This document shows, one piece after another, positions 32,655 through 41,761 of a stretch of DNA of 64,000 nt. Source of the stretch: Meishania litoralis (GTDB taxonomy: Bacteria > Bacteroidota > Bacteroidia > Flavobacteriales > Flavobacteriaceae); NCBI RefSeq assembly GCF_042611095.1, contig NZ_JBHFPV010000001.1, positions 62,001 through 126,000 on the forward strand. Reading direction: 5' to 3'. Both the position numbers and the translations under genes were made by a program. A model generated the notes under the pieces. The model was not told where the DNA came from and did not search any database. It was given only the letters and a program-made list of their open reading frames with translations. How positions within the stretch are numbered: the first letter of the stretch is position 1; each line of letters starts with the position of its first letter.

Positions 32655-35201
32655 ATGAAAACTTTATACAAATTCGTAGGTATTGCAATAGTATGTCTTT
32701 TCGCCTTACAAGCCTTTAAAAGAATACCGCAAGAAAACATCCTGCTACAGAACATTATAAGCAAGCTCTTGATCTATAATACAAATGAAGGGCCGGAGAA
32801 AACCTACCTACACACCGACAAGGACTTTTACACCAACGGCGAGACCATTTGGTTCAAGACCTATTTGGTCGATGGCATAACCCACACCAAGAGTGATAAA
32901 AGCAAAGTCATCTATGTTGAACTGGTCAACCCTCAAGATAGTATTATTGCAAAACGCAAGCTCTATGTGAATACCCTTGGGGCCTCTGGCGATATTGAGC
33001 TGGATAACGACATACCGCAGGGCAACTACTATCTACGTGCGTACACCAAATATATGTTGAACGAAAACGAGCCGGTTATCTTTCAAAAGAAGATTCCAAT
33101 CGTTGTCCAACGAATTCGAACCAATGTGGTTTTGGATGGTCTTACCGGAACCAATTTAAAAAATAACACGGTGCAAGACGCTCATTTATCAAAATCTTTC
33201 GGAAAACCTCATGTTAGATTCTTTCCTGAAGGAGGCCAATTGGTCGAGGGAATCAATACGATACTTGGTATCGAGGTATCCGATACCAAAGGTAATGGCA
33301 TTGCACTAAAGGGATACATTGAGGATGGTAAAGGCAATAAGGTCAAACCTTTCGAAAGCCAAGAATTTGGTCTCGGAAAGGTCAATTTTAGACCTGAACC
33401 TAACACCGATTATTATGCAAGTGTAGTACTAAATGGTGTTGAAGAAAAATTTCCTTTACCAAGAGCCGAAGACATTGGCTATGGCCTTAGCATTAAAAAT
33501 CGTGGCGATCACTTACTATTGCAGGTCAGCAGTAATACTGAAGAAGGGGTTGCCGGCACTCTGCTCATTGGGCATTTACGGGGCAAACTTATTTTTAATC
33601 GCGTAGGCAAAACTGCCGACAAGCAATCCTATGGGGTGAAACTTTTCAATAAGGAACTTTTGGACGGAGTCGCCCAATTTACCCTTTTTGGCCCTAATGG
33701 CGAGCCTGTTTGTGAACGTCTGACCTTTGTAGACAATCCATATAACGACGTGAAGCTTTCCTTATCTACAAATGACAATATTTATGGGGCTCGTGAAAAG
33801 GTCGATTTGAATATGTTGCTGACCAATTCCAACGGTGTTCCTTTGTCCGGTGAACTTTCCTTAGGCGTAGTGACCAAGAACAGCCAGTTAAACAGTCTAA
33901 CCTACAATGATGATATCAGAAGTTGGCTGTTACTGGACTCTGATCTCGGAGGTTCGATTCCGGATCCTGATTTTTTCTTTGCCGACAATTCGGAGAAAAG
34001 AAAGTACTTATTAGATGCCTTAATGCTCACTCACGGATGGCGACGCTTCGTGTGGGTCGATATGCTCGATAAAAAAACAAATAAAGTATTGGAATACCGA
34101 CCAGAGAAAGGAATCATGATTTCTGGAAAGACCACCAAATTCAACGAGGAATTCGTTCCGAAGAAAGCCATGGCTTCCATGACACTATTTGGCAAAGGTC
34201 TTGTACACGATGAACAGCAGACCAACGACGAGGGCATGTTTAGTTTCGGACCATATATTTTTGCGGATAGCATTTCCGGTATCGTTCAAGCCTTTGATTC
34301 GTTGGCAAAAAGAAAGTTTAAACAAAAGCATTATTCCATTTTTTTAGATTCCCCATGGCCCAAAGTCAATGTGAAAAACAATAAGCAAGAAAAACTCGAT
34401 CGGAGAACCTTGATTTACAATACCGAGTATCTAAAAGAATCGTACCAAAAAAAAGTTGCTGATTTCAAATATGACCCCAGGGTTACTCATCTCAATGAAG
34501 TAGTTGTTACAGACAAGAAAAAAACAAGAAGGGCGATTATCAACGAAATTTACGATGCCGAGCAAACTTCCGGTCTTTTTTCTAGACGAGTGTATAGAGA
34601 TTCCATTCCTGGCAGTGGAGTTCTCAGCGCTATGGACTTATTGGCTAGAATGCCAGGAGTTTGGATAACTGGCACCTTTCCGGATCAAAGAGTGATTCTT
34701 CCTGGCGGACCTAAATCTCTAAATGCGGGATCAAACCCATTGGTTCTTATTGATGGTATGCAAACCGATATTAGCCTTCTAAAAACACTTCGAGCTCCTG
34801 AAATCAGTTTTATAGATGTTGTTTGGGGATCTGATACTGCCCTTTGGGGTTCTAGAGGGGCTGGAGGTGTTATCGCAATATATACCGAAAGAGGTTATAG
34901 TTTCGACAAAGAAGATGTCGCGGTACCGGGTATTGTTAATTTCGAGATACCCGGGTTCTACAAGGTTCGCGAATTCTATACGCCAAATTATGCCGAGCAC
35001 AAACCAGAATACGAAAAACCCGACTATCGCACTACCCTCTTTTGGCAACCCAACTTGAAAATCGATAAAGATGGTAAGACTTCCATCGATTTCTATACCG
35101 GCGACAGTCCCGGGAGTTACCTAGTAAAGGTCGAAGGCATGACCGATGATGGGCGACCCGTAAGTGGTCTTCACTCTATTGAGATACATGAACCAAACTA
35201 A
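32655..35201 (+). CDS. Outer-surface MG2-like / TonB-plug domain protein
   Basis: An 848-residue exported protein from ATG 32655 (a TTG two codons before is also possible), with a signal segment at about 5-22. Residues about 45-160 resemble an alpha-2-macroglobulin MG2-type beta domain (YLHTDKDFYTNGETIWFKTY). Several beta-sandwich units follow. A TonB-receptor plug domain lies at about 610-745, including VLIDG and SRGAGGVIAIYT. There is no beta-barrel, so it is not a transporter itself. This architecture is common and uncharacterised in Bacteroidota. A TATCTTTA box lies 28 bp upstream and a strong terminator follows. Codon use in the plug part looks different from the rest. Confidence 0.8.
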   Translation: MKTLYKFVGIAIVCLFALQAFKRIPQENILLQNIISKLLIYNTNEGPEKTYLHTDKDFYTNGETIWFKTYLVDGITHTKSDKSKVIYVELVNPQDSIIAKRKLYVNTLGASGDIELDNDIPQGNYYLRAYTKYMLNENEPVIFQKKIPIVVQRIRTNVVLDGLTGTNLKNNTVQDAHLSKSFGKPHVRFFPEGGQLVEGINTILGIEVSDTKGNGIALKGYIEDGKGNKVKPFESQEFGLGKVNFRPEPNTDYYASVVLNGVEEKFPLPRAEDIGYGLSIKNRGDHLLLQVSSNTEEGVAGTLLIGHLRGKLIFNRVGKTADKQSYGVKLFNKELLDGVAQFTLFGPNGEPVCERLTFVDNPYNDVKLSLSTNDNIYGAREKVDLNMLLTNSNGVPLSGELSLGVVTKNSQLNSLTYNDDIRSWLLLDSDLGGSIPDPDFFFADNSEKRKYLLDALMLTHGWRRFVWVDMLDKKTNKVLEYRPEKGIMISGKTTKFNEEFVPKKAMASMTLFGKGLVHDEQQTNDEGMFSFGPYIFADSISGIVQAFDSLAKRKFKQKHYSIFLDSPWPKVNVKNNKQEKLDRRTLIYNTEYLKESYQKKVADFKYDPRVTHLNEVVVTDKKKTRRAIINEIYDAEQTSGLFSRRVYRDSIPGSGVLSAMDLLARMPGVWITGTFPDQRVILPGGPKSLNAGSNPLVLIDGMQTDISLLKTLRAPEISFIDVVWGSDTALWGSRGAGGVIAIYTERGYSFDKEDVAVPGIVNFEIPGFYKVREFYTPNYAEHKPEYEKPDYRTTLFWQPNLKIDKDGKTSIDFYTGDSPGSYLVKVEGMTDDGRPVSGLHSIEIHEPN

Positions 35202-35225
35202 TACTGGACGTAAGCGATATATCAC

Positions 35226-35256
35226 AAAGCGACCTAAAACAGGTCGCTTTTTATTT
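35226..35256 (+). terminator. Rho-independent terminator after the MG2/plug gene
   Basis: AAAGCGACCT (35226-35235) pairs perfectly with AGGTCGCTTT (35241-35250) around AAAAC, followed by a T-rich run. Confidence 0.85.
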
Positions 35257-35358
35257 GTAGCTTTAGGGGGTATTTTTACATAATTCGTAACTTCTTTGGT
35301 TTTTATAGTGGATTTAGGTATTCGACTCCTTTATATTTAGCCAACCATGAAACCCTAA

Positions 35359-35386
35359 GGATAATTTCATCGAACCGATATTATCC
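35359..35386 (+). promoter_or_regulatory. Inverted repeat in the leader of the oxidoreductase pair
   Basis: GGATAAT (35359-35365) and ATTATCC (35380-35386) form a 7-bp stem with a 14-nt loop, 37 bp before the ATG at 35424 and downstream of a near-consensus -7 box (TATATTTA, 35332-35339). It could be an operator or an RNA hairpin; the evidence is symmetry only. Confidence 0.3.
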
Positions 35387-35423
35387 TCGCAAATAGCAAT
35401 GAGAGATCGATAAATAAAAAATC

Positions 35424-36752
35424 ATGACAACGAGACGCAATTTCATCAAAAAGACCTCGGCAGGTGCGACGGCAATGACCTTGGGAAGTATCATCATGCC
35501 GAAATGGGGGTATTCGAACATTCTTGGGGCGAACGACCATATCAACTGTGCGGTGATCGGTGTACGCAGTAGGGCCAAGGCCCATGTCAAGGCCATTAAT
35601 GCCGACCCCAATGCCAAGATCATCTATAATTGTGACGTTGACGACGTAATTATCGAAGAGCACAATGCTTGGTGCCAAGAAAACATTGGTTATGTGCCCA
35701 AGGTGATGAAAGACTTTAGAAAAGTCTTGGAAGACAAGGCCGTCGATGCTGTCTTTATTGCCACTCCCGAACATTGGCACGCCCCAATGGCCATTATGGC
35801 ATTGCAGGCCGGCAAACATGTATATGTAGAGAAACCGTGTAGCCATAATCCCCATGAAAATGAGCTTTTGGTACAGGCCCAGAACAAATACGGCAAGAAA
35901 GTACAGATGGGCAATCAACAGCGTTCGGCTAAAACCTCGATTAACGCCATAAACGACATCCGTAACGGAATAATCGGCGAGGTATACAAAGGTGAGGCCT
36001 ATTACTCCAACAACCGTGGTTCGATAGGTAAGGGAAATAAAATCGATGCACCGAAAACGTTGGATTGGGAACTGTGGCAGGGTCCGGCCCCAAGAAAAGC
36101 GTATCAAGACAACATCCATCCGTACAATTGGCACTGGTTTCGAAATTGGGGTACGGGTGAAATGCACAACAATGGCACCCATGAAGTGGATATCTGCCGT
36201 TGGGCACTGGGCGTCGACCTACCCGAAAGTGTCACTTCCTTTGGAGGAAAATATGCCTATGACGATGATTGGGAGTTTGTCGATAACCAACAGGTCACCT
36301 TCAAATACCCGAACGATAAATTCATAACTTGGACAGGCCACAGCCGTGGACTGATCCAACCCGAAAGGCCCGGTCGCGGAATCACGATTTACGGAAGCAA
36401 AGGTTCGATAATGCTAGATCGTAATTTTTACAAGCTTTTTGACCTTGGGGGCAACCCGATAAAATTCGAATACGAACAATCGGGAAGCGAGACCACGAAT
36501 ACAAGAGGAGAAGGCGGCTTGGATATCAACCATGTCGGCAACTTCTTCGACGCGATCCGAAAAGACGAAAGTCTTCATGCCGATATCAATGATGCCAGTA
36601 TCTCAACAATGCTTTGTCACCTTGGGAATATGGCACAGGATGCCGGGGAAACGTTGAAAATAGATCAAAAAACGGGAAAAGTGCTGAACAATGAAAAGGC
36701 CATGAAAAATTGGAAACGCGAATATGAAAACGGATGGGAACCCAAAGTTTAA
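35424..36752 (+). CDS. Gfo/Idh/MocA-family oxidoreductase with Tat signal
   Basis: A 442-residue protein whose first residues TTRRNFIKKTSAGATAMTLG form a twin-arginine signal, so export in folded, NAD(P)-loaded form is likely. The nucleotide loop is the diverged CAVIGVRSRAKAH. The family motif HVYVEKPCSHNPHE contains the EKP lysine. The WHWFRNWGTGEMHNNGTHEV stretch carries the conserved catalytic His region. This subgroup is frequent in polysaccharide or glycoside catabolic loci. It is followed by a second member 68 bp downstream, probably in one transcript. The substrate cannot be named. Confidence 0.9.
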   Translation: MTTRRNFIKKTSAGATAMTLGSIIMPKWGYSNILGANDHINCAVIGVRSRAKAHVKAINADPNAKIIYNCDVDDVIIEEHNAWCQENIGYVPKVMKDFRKVLEDKAVDAVFIATPEHWHAPMAIMALQAGKHVYVEKPCSHNPHENELLVQAQNKYGKKVQMGNQQRSAKTSINAINDIRNGIIGEVYKGEAYYSNNRGSIGKGNKIDAPKTLDWELWQGPAPRKAYQDNIHPYNWHWFRNWGTGEMHNNGTHEVDICRWALGVDLPESVTSFGGKYAYDDDWEFVDNQQVTFKYPNDKFITWTGHSRGLIQPERPGRGITIYGSKGSIMLDRNFYKLFDLGGNPIKFEYEQSGSETTNTRGEGGLDINHVGNFFDAIRKDESLHADINDASISTMLCHLGNMAQDAGETLKIDQKTGKVLNNEKAMKNWKREYENGWEPKV

Positions 36753-36820
36753 ATAGCGAATCCTTGATCTACCATAAACCAAACGTTCACGGTCAATGCA
36801 CCGAAACCATAAATTAGATA

Positions 36821-38011
36821 ATGAAAAGAAGGGATTTTGTAGTTAAAAGCGGCTTGGCAACAACGGCCATAGCTACCTCATCATCGGTATTTGCCGGTAT
36901 CTTAAATTCAAAAAAAGCGAACGAAACGATCAATATCGGCATTATAGGTACAGGAGACCGTGGTGGCGGATTGCTTCCCTTTATCAACGAAATCGAAAAT
37001 TTAAATGTGATCGCCTGCTGCGATATCCTTCCCCAACGATTGGAAAAGGGTTTGGGCAAAGCCGAAGGTACCGCCAAAGGGTACAAAGATTATCGAAAGC
37101 TGCTCGAGAACCCCGATGTGGATGCCGTACTCATTGCCACACCTTTCAATACGCATTCAAAAATCGCCATAGATGCCTTGGATGCCGGAAAACATGTCTA
37201 TTGCGAGAAAACTTTGGCCAAAGGGTTTTATGGAATACAGAACCTTGTCGAAAAAGTTAGAACATCGAACAGAACTTTTCAAACCGGGCATCAATACCAC
37301 AGTTCTCGACTCTACACCCACGTAGTGGATTTAATAAAAGATGGTAAAATTGGCAAGATCACGGCCTTCGAATGCCAGTGGAACCGAAACGGTGATTGGC
37401 GCAGGCCAATACCGAGTCCTGAATTGGAGCGCGCCATAAATTGGCGCATGTACCGTGAGTTTTCGGGAGGATTGGTGGCCGAATTATGCTCGCATCAACT
37501 GGATTTCGTGAACTGGGTAACCGAAAGCGTGCCAGAAAAAGTTATGGGAATTGGCGGTATCGACTACTGGAAAGACGGGCGAGAGACCTACGACAATGTG
37601 CATTTGATCTATAGTTACCCGAACGGGATCAAGGCCAAGTTTACATGCCTGACCAGCAATGCCATGGACGATTACAAAATCAAGGTCATGGGCGACAAAG
37701 GCACGATAATCTTAGATTATGTAAAGGCCTGGTTTTATCCCGAGGGAAAGAAAAATAGGGAAATCGGAAATGTGGACGGTGTCTCGGGCGCAACCGTCAA
37801 GTGGGAAGAAGGAAAAGGTATACCTATCGAAGTGGCCCATAACGACCCCAGCAAACAGGCGCTTATCGATTTTCGCGACAGTATCGTGAACTGTAAAGAA
37901 CCCGTTTCAAATGTCATTTCAGGTGCAAGGGCGGCCGTTTGTGTGCAAATGGCCCTAGATGCCATGTATGAAGATAAAATCGTAAACTGGCGATCAGGCC
38001 TTGGTCTTTAA
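36821..38011 (+). CDS. Gfo/Idh/MocA-family oxidoreductase with Tat signal (second of a pair)
   Basis: A 396-residue protein starting MKRRDFVVKSGLATTAIATS, a plausible twin-arginine signal. The Rossmann loop NIGIIGTGDRGGG is canonical, the lysine motif is HVYCEKTLAK, in which the usual EKP proline is Thr, and the substrate region has GHQYHSSRLY and WNRNGDWRRP. Sequence similarity to the upstream gene is only at family level, so they probably act on different steps of one pathway rather than being recent duplicates. The TatC needed for export is encoded at 6.1 kb. Confidence 0.9.
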   Translation: MKRRDFVVKSGLATTAIATSSSVFAGILNSKKANETINIGIIGTGDRGGGLLPFINEIENLNVIACCDILPQRLEKGLGKAEGTAKGYKDYRKLLENPDVDAVLIATPFNTHSKIAIDALDAGKHVYCEKTLAKGFYGIQNLVEKVRTSNRTFQTGHQYHSSRLYTHVVDLIKDGKIGKITAFECQWNRNGDWRRPIPSPELERAINWRMYREFSGGLVAELCSHQLDFVNWVTESVPEKVMGIGGIDYWKDGRETYDNVHLIYSYPNGIKAKFTCLTSNAMDDYKIKVMGDKGTIILDYVKAWFYPEGKKNREIGNVDGVSGATVKWEEGKGIPIEVAHNDPSKQALIDFRDSIVNCKEPVSNVISGARAAVCVQMALDAMYEDKIVNWRSGLGL

Positions 38012-38091
38012 ACCGATATGCAATAAATTCTTTTTTGGAAGATAGTCGCCACTGAGGATCAGTAACGACTGGGAAGGAACAATGCTGCTTG

Positions 38092-39570
38092 TTATTCTTT
38101 GAGCACTACATCACTGAATTTCGAGTTGATCGTAATCGAACGATCGGTATTTTTGCTCTTATGATATCCCTTTTGAACCAAACTGTTCAAATTTTCGGTT
38201 CGCTCCAATTGCAGATTTGCCGGGCAGGTAAACTTCGACGAAATACCATTGACATAGACCGTAAATGAAGAAGAGGGCAGTTCACAATCCATTTCGGCAT
38301 TCTGCAGTGAAACGTCAAGCGTCTTGAAATCATCTCCGACCTTATTTATACGAAGGGGCCCTAGATCGTTTTTTATGTAGGCACTTTTGATCAGTCTGTC
38401 GATTACCACATCTGAAGAAGTAGCACTCAACCTCAGGTTGAGCACTTCCTTCAAATCTACCTTATCGGAATAACTGGTCTGCAACTGCCCGTAATTCCAT
38501 CTTTGCACACTGACAGGGGAATATGAGGCCGTTATAACTGTGGCGTCCCCATCAATGGTACTGGCCAGCAAAGCGGCATATGACAGTTTAGCATTAAGGT
38601 TCCTCGTATTTTCAGCCAACTTTACCTCTCCATGGCGCACGTTCATCTTAATCTTGACGGATTTTGGCAATTTTACCTTAATGGTCTTCTTGACCTTATA
38701 TTTTCTTTTCTCGGCCCCGTTGGAAAAATAGAACATATTCGGGCTTCCTCTCAAACTGTCCCTATCGATCACAATACCTTTCAATCGCCTTCTGGCAAGT
38801 TCTTCTTTTTCCCTACTTTGCTCTAGAAGTGCCCGCTTTCTTTCTTGCATTTCAGCTCTTTTTTGATCCAATTTTTCACGCTTTTCAAGTAGGTCAGCAC
38901 GGTCTTTCTGTCTTTTTTCCATTAAAAGGGCGCGCTTTTCTTCCTGCTTCGCACGACTTTCGGCCATACATTTGCTCCATTCCTCTAATTTTTTTTCGTA
39001 GTCCTTGTCAAAACTTTTTGAAAACTCTTTCTGCCATTCCTCCAAATAGTTCTTGCCATCCTTTTTAAAGGCATCGTAATCAAATTCTGCCATGGGCATG
39101 GGCGGCATCGGCGGTACCTCGAACAGGTCGGGGAAATCGGCAATCTCAGGGATAACGGCGAACGCAAAATCCAAAGAATCCATATTGGGAATCACCGGGT
39201 ATTCAAATTGAAAATCAAAATTGTCAAGAACATCAACTGAATGTCCAAAAAGCCATGAATTCTCAGCTTCGGAGGTAATGGTCACTTTTTTACTGTTACC
39301 CAAAATCTCAAGGTTGTCACTTTCAAAATAATCTTTGGCCTCTTCATCGGAAACCCCATCAAGTTCAATAATGGCCTGGATAAAAATCTCATTATTGTTC
39401 CACGTTTCGAACTCAATGTCGGCATGGCTCGTATTGATATCCAATACGGCTCCATCGGCGACCTTAAAACGTTCTTCAAAGGTTTTGGTCTGCTTTTGTC
39501 CGTAAGCACCTATGCTGATGAGACCTAGGGCAAGCACAAAAGATTTAAACGGTATTTGTGTCATGTTCAT
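38092..39570 (-). CDS. DUF4097-like envelope protein with a central coiled coil, third gene of the sigma operon
   Basis: A 492-residue exported protein (signal FKSFVLALGLISIGAYGQ). Residues about 25-100 and 320-490 look like the repetitive beta-helix of DUF4097 putative adhesins (VLDINTSHADIEFETWNN, VKLPKSVKIKMNVRHGEVKL). They are interrupted by an unusually long insert of about 150 residues that is highly charged and helical, with repeated EKRxxLxEKRxK units (about 190-270). It overlaps the end of the anti-sigma gene by 26 bp (20 if Met3 is the start), so it is translationally coupled. It may be a sensor or output of the ECF-sigma circuit (inference). Confidence 0.72.
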   Translation of the reverse strand: MNMTQIPFKSFVLALGLISIGAYGQKQTKTFEERFKVADGAVLDINTSHADIEFETWNNNEIFIQAIIELDGVSDEEAKDYFESDNLEILGNSKKVTITSEAENSWLFGHSVDVLDNFDFQFEYPVIPNMDSLDFAFAVIPEIADFPDLFEVPPMPPMPMAEFDYDAFKKDGKNYLEEWQKEFSKSFDKDYEKKLEEWSKCMAESRAKQEEKRALLMEKRQKDRADLLEKREKLDQKRAEMQERKRALLEQSREKEELARRRLKGIVIDRDSLRGSPNMFYFSNGAEKRKYKVKKTIKVKLPKSVKIKMNVRHGEVKLAENTRNLNAKLSYAALLASTIDGDATVITASYSPVSVQRWNYGQLQTSYSDKVDLKEVLNLRLSATSSDVVIDRLIKSAYIKNDLGPLRINKVGDDFKTLDVSLQNAEMDCELPSSSFTVYVNGISSKFTCPANLQLERTENLNSLVQKGYHKSKNTDRSITINSKFSDVVLKE

Positions 39571-40129
39571 TTTTTGATGATTTTAATTCGTTCAGTTTTT
39601 CCTTTAACTTATGTAATAATTGCAATCTTAACTGCAGATTCTTGATCAAAGCGTTTATGGTCTGGTCGTTAGGTCCGATTTGGTTCAATTCGGCGTTTAA
39701 ACGGTTGTATTCTAGGTTCAATTCTGACAAACGGTCCATAAACCCATCGACCATCGCTTTGTTGTCTTCCGAAATTTCGAGCTTCGACAGTTCATAATTG
39801 ATGTTGGCGACATAGTAGTTTTCTACTTTCTTCAAGTCAGGTGAGAGATCGCCCAACGAAATGCCCTCTTTTTTTTCGGTAGTATCACCCTTATTGACGA
39901 TAGTAGTCTTCACAGGATCCTCGCCGGGGGGCAATAGTTGATACGCTAACCAACCTGCTGCAAGAAGTACCAATACCGCGGCAGCTATCTTAAAAAGGCC
40001 AAAAGACGATTTTTTACGTTTTGGCAGTTCATCTTCAATTCGGGCCAAAAAACGTGCTTCGTGGCCTTCTTTCATAAGAAACTTCTCGTTCCGCTGCTCT
40101 TTGAATAGTTTTCTAAGATCCTGTCCCAT
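39545..40129 (-). CDS. Probable anti-sigma factor (single-pass)
   Basis: A 194-residue protein: a basic cytosolic N-terminus of about 40 residues (LFKEQRNEKFLMKEGHEARF), one membrane helix (FKIAAAVLVLLAAGWLAYQLL), and a periplasmic part with a helical, Leu-rich C-terminus (LRLQLLHKLKEKLNELK). It overlaps the ECF sigma gene by 17 bp upstream and the DUF4097-like gene by 26 bp downstream. The topology and position are those of a membrane-anchored anti-sigma factor. The N-terminus lacks a clear zinc-binding HxxxCxxC motif, so it is not of the ZAS type. Assignment is by context and topology. Confidence 0.72.
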   Translation of the reverse strand: MGQDLRKLFKEQRNEKFLMKEGHEARFLARIEDELPKRKKSSFGLFKIAAAVLVLLAAGWLAYQLLPPGEDPVKTTIVNKGDTTEKKEGISLGDLSPDLKKVENYYVANINYELSKLEISEDNKAMVDGFMDRLSELNLEYNRLNAELNQIGPNDQTINALIKNLQLRLQLLHKLKEKLNELKSSKNEHDTNTV

Positions 40130-40655
40130 GTTTTCTTTGTTGTAACATTTCCTTTAACAACCCTTTTCCCCGCAATAATCGCGTTCTACAATTTGATGGC
40201 GTCAAATCCAGAACCTGGGATATTTCGTTATGATCATAACCTTCCAGCAAAAACATCATGACCACATATCTATATTTTTCGGGAAGACATTCAATACCAT
40301 TCTTGATTTCTTCCATCGAGATACCGTCTTCGACGGTCCAGTCATCGTTCACTTCAACATGCATATAGCCTTCATCAAGTGTCACCATTTTGTCTTTCTT
40401 CGTTTTTAAGAAGTCGATACTCTTGTTGATGACTATGCGCTTCAACCATGCGCCGAAACTGACATCTCCCTCGAACTGATGTATTTTTTGAAAGGCCTTA
40501 ATAAATGACTCCTGAAGCACATCTTCTGCATCGTCGGCATTTTTCAAAAATCGCATTGCCACACAGTACATACCATCACAGTACTGTCTGTACAGTTTCA
40601 TTTGTGCGCGCCGGTCGTTGGCTTTGCACTGCTCTACTACATCAATTTGAAACAT
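40113..40655 (-). CDS. ECF-subfamily RNA polymerase sigma factor
   Basis: A 180-residue sigma-70 family protein with only regions 2 and 4. Region 2 (DDAEDVLQESFIKAFQKIHQFEG, then GAWLKRIVINKSIDFLK) contacts core polymerase and the -10 type element; region 4 (CLPEKYRYVVMMFLLEGYDHNEISQVL and SNCRTRLLRGKGLLKEML) is the -35 binding helix-turn-helix. It is the first gene of a three-gene overlapping operon with an anti-sigma factor and a DUF4097-like envelope protein. It therefore probably controls a cell-envelope response and may activate its own promoter. It diverges from the aldose epimerase gene. Confidence 0.93.
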   Translation of the reverse strand: MFQIDVVEQCKANDRRAQMKLYRQYCDGMYCVAMRFLKNADDAEDVLQESFIKAFQKIHQFEGDVSFGAWLKRIVINKSIDFLKTKKDKMVTLDEGYMHVEVNDDWTVEDGISMEEIKNGIECLPEKYRYVVMMFLLEGYDHNEISQVLDLTPSNCRTRLLRGKGLLKEMLQQRKHGTGS

Positions 40656-40716
40656 TAATACGTTTCGGTGTTGGTTTTGAATACGTTGTTGTCTTAAGGA
40701 CGATTAAAAAAACACG

Positions 40717-41667
40717 ATGTTGCAAAAATCGAGTATTTTTACCGTGATCAAAGTTCGAAGTTTGAAACAAGTTACCTTAAATACCCCTTTTATTACCTTG
40801 ATCGTACTCGATTATGGGGCGATAATCCAGAAATTATTGGTCAAGGACAAAGATGGAAATTCGAGGAATGTGGTGGTCGGGTACGACTATCCAAGCCTCT
40901 ACCCGACCGACAAGGTTTTTCTTGGTGCATGTGTCGGTCGTTTTGCAGGACGTATTTCAAATGCGGCATTTGAGCTTGACCGCCAGACCTATCCCCTATA
41001 CGGGGAACACGGCGTGCACTTGCATGGTGGAAAAGAAGGTTTTGGAAAAAAATATTGGAAAATCGAGGAAGTAGGACGTGGAAGAGAGCCTTTCGTAAGA
41101 CTATCTTATTTTAGTAAGCATTTGGAAGAAGGGTATCCTGGAAATCTAAACGTAAATGTCACCTATAGATTATCGAACAATACTCTTCAAATAACGCACG
41201 AGGCAACGACAGATCGCACCACGATCGTCAATTTGACGAACCACTCATACTTTAGGTTAGACGATGCCGAATCGGTCAATCACTACGAACTTGAACTAAA
41301 TTGTACGAAAATGGCGGAGACCTACGAGAATCTGTTGCCGACGGGTAACATTGTTTCCGTAAACGGTACCGAGTACGATTTTATGACACGTAAAAAAATT
41401 GCCGGCCAGCCTTTGGACACCCCATACCTTGTTGATGCCCGTTCAGAAAGAGTTGCCAAAGTTTACTCCAAAAAAACAGGTATTTCGATGGAGGTCATTA
41501 CCGATCAGCCTGCTGTCGTCGTCTACACACCACCTCATTTTCCCGGTATTTGCTTTGAGACCCAAAACCTGCCCGACGCCCCGAACCACAGGAATTTTCC
41601 GAGCAGCGTACTGCGGCCCGGAGAAAAATACTTTAACGATTCAAAGTTCGTTTTTGGCATTGAATAA
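40717..41667 (+). CDS. galM: Aldose 1-epimerase (galactose mutarotase)
   Basis: A 316-residue enzyme that interconverts alpha and beta anomers of aldoses. The GalM fold motifs are present: FLGACVGRFAGRISNAAF, HLHGGKEGFGKKYW (first catalytic His region), NLTNHSYFRL (second His) and GICFETQNLPDAPNH (catalytic Glu). No signal peptide is evident, so it is cytosolic, unlike several flavobacterial homologs. The ATG at 40717 is followed by about nine residues not typical of the family, and the GTG at 40744 is an alternative start. It stands as a single gene, divergent from the ECF sigma operon and 94 bp before the DUF2911 gene. Confidence 0.9.
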   Translation: MLQKSSIFTVIKVRSLKQVTLNTPFITLIVLDYGAIIQKLLVKDKDGNSRNVVVGYDYPSLYPTDKVFLGACVGRFAGRISNAAFELDRQTYPLYGEHGVHLHGGKEGFGKKYWKIEEVGRGREPFVRLSYFSKHLEEGYPGNLNVNVTYRLSNNTLQITHEATTDRTTIVNLTNHSYFRLDDAESVNHYELELNCTKMAETYENLLPTGNIVSVNGTEYDFMTRKKIAGQPLDTPYLVDARSERVAKVYSKKTGISMEVITDQPAVVVYTPPHFPGICFETQNLPDAPNHRNFPSSVLRPGEKYFNDSKFVFGIE

Positions 41668-41761
41668 ACCGTCGCGAACGACCAAGTTCTTCCTTTGCCA
41701 ATAAAAAAACGTTCAGTTGAGATAGGTTTTAGTAATTTAGGGTAACACAAATAACAAATCT

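Noticed and set aside
35367..36182. Minus-strand frame of 271 codons opposite the oxidoreductase gene at 35.4 kb
   Set aside because: The plus strand carries an unmistakable Gfo/Idh/MocA protein; the antisense product has scattered hydrophobic and Cys/His content with no family match, typical of a shadow frame.
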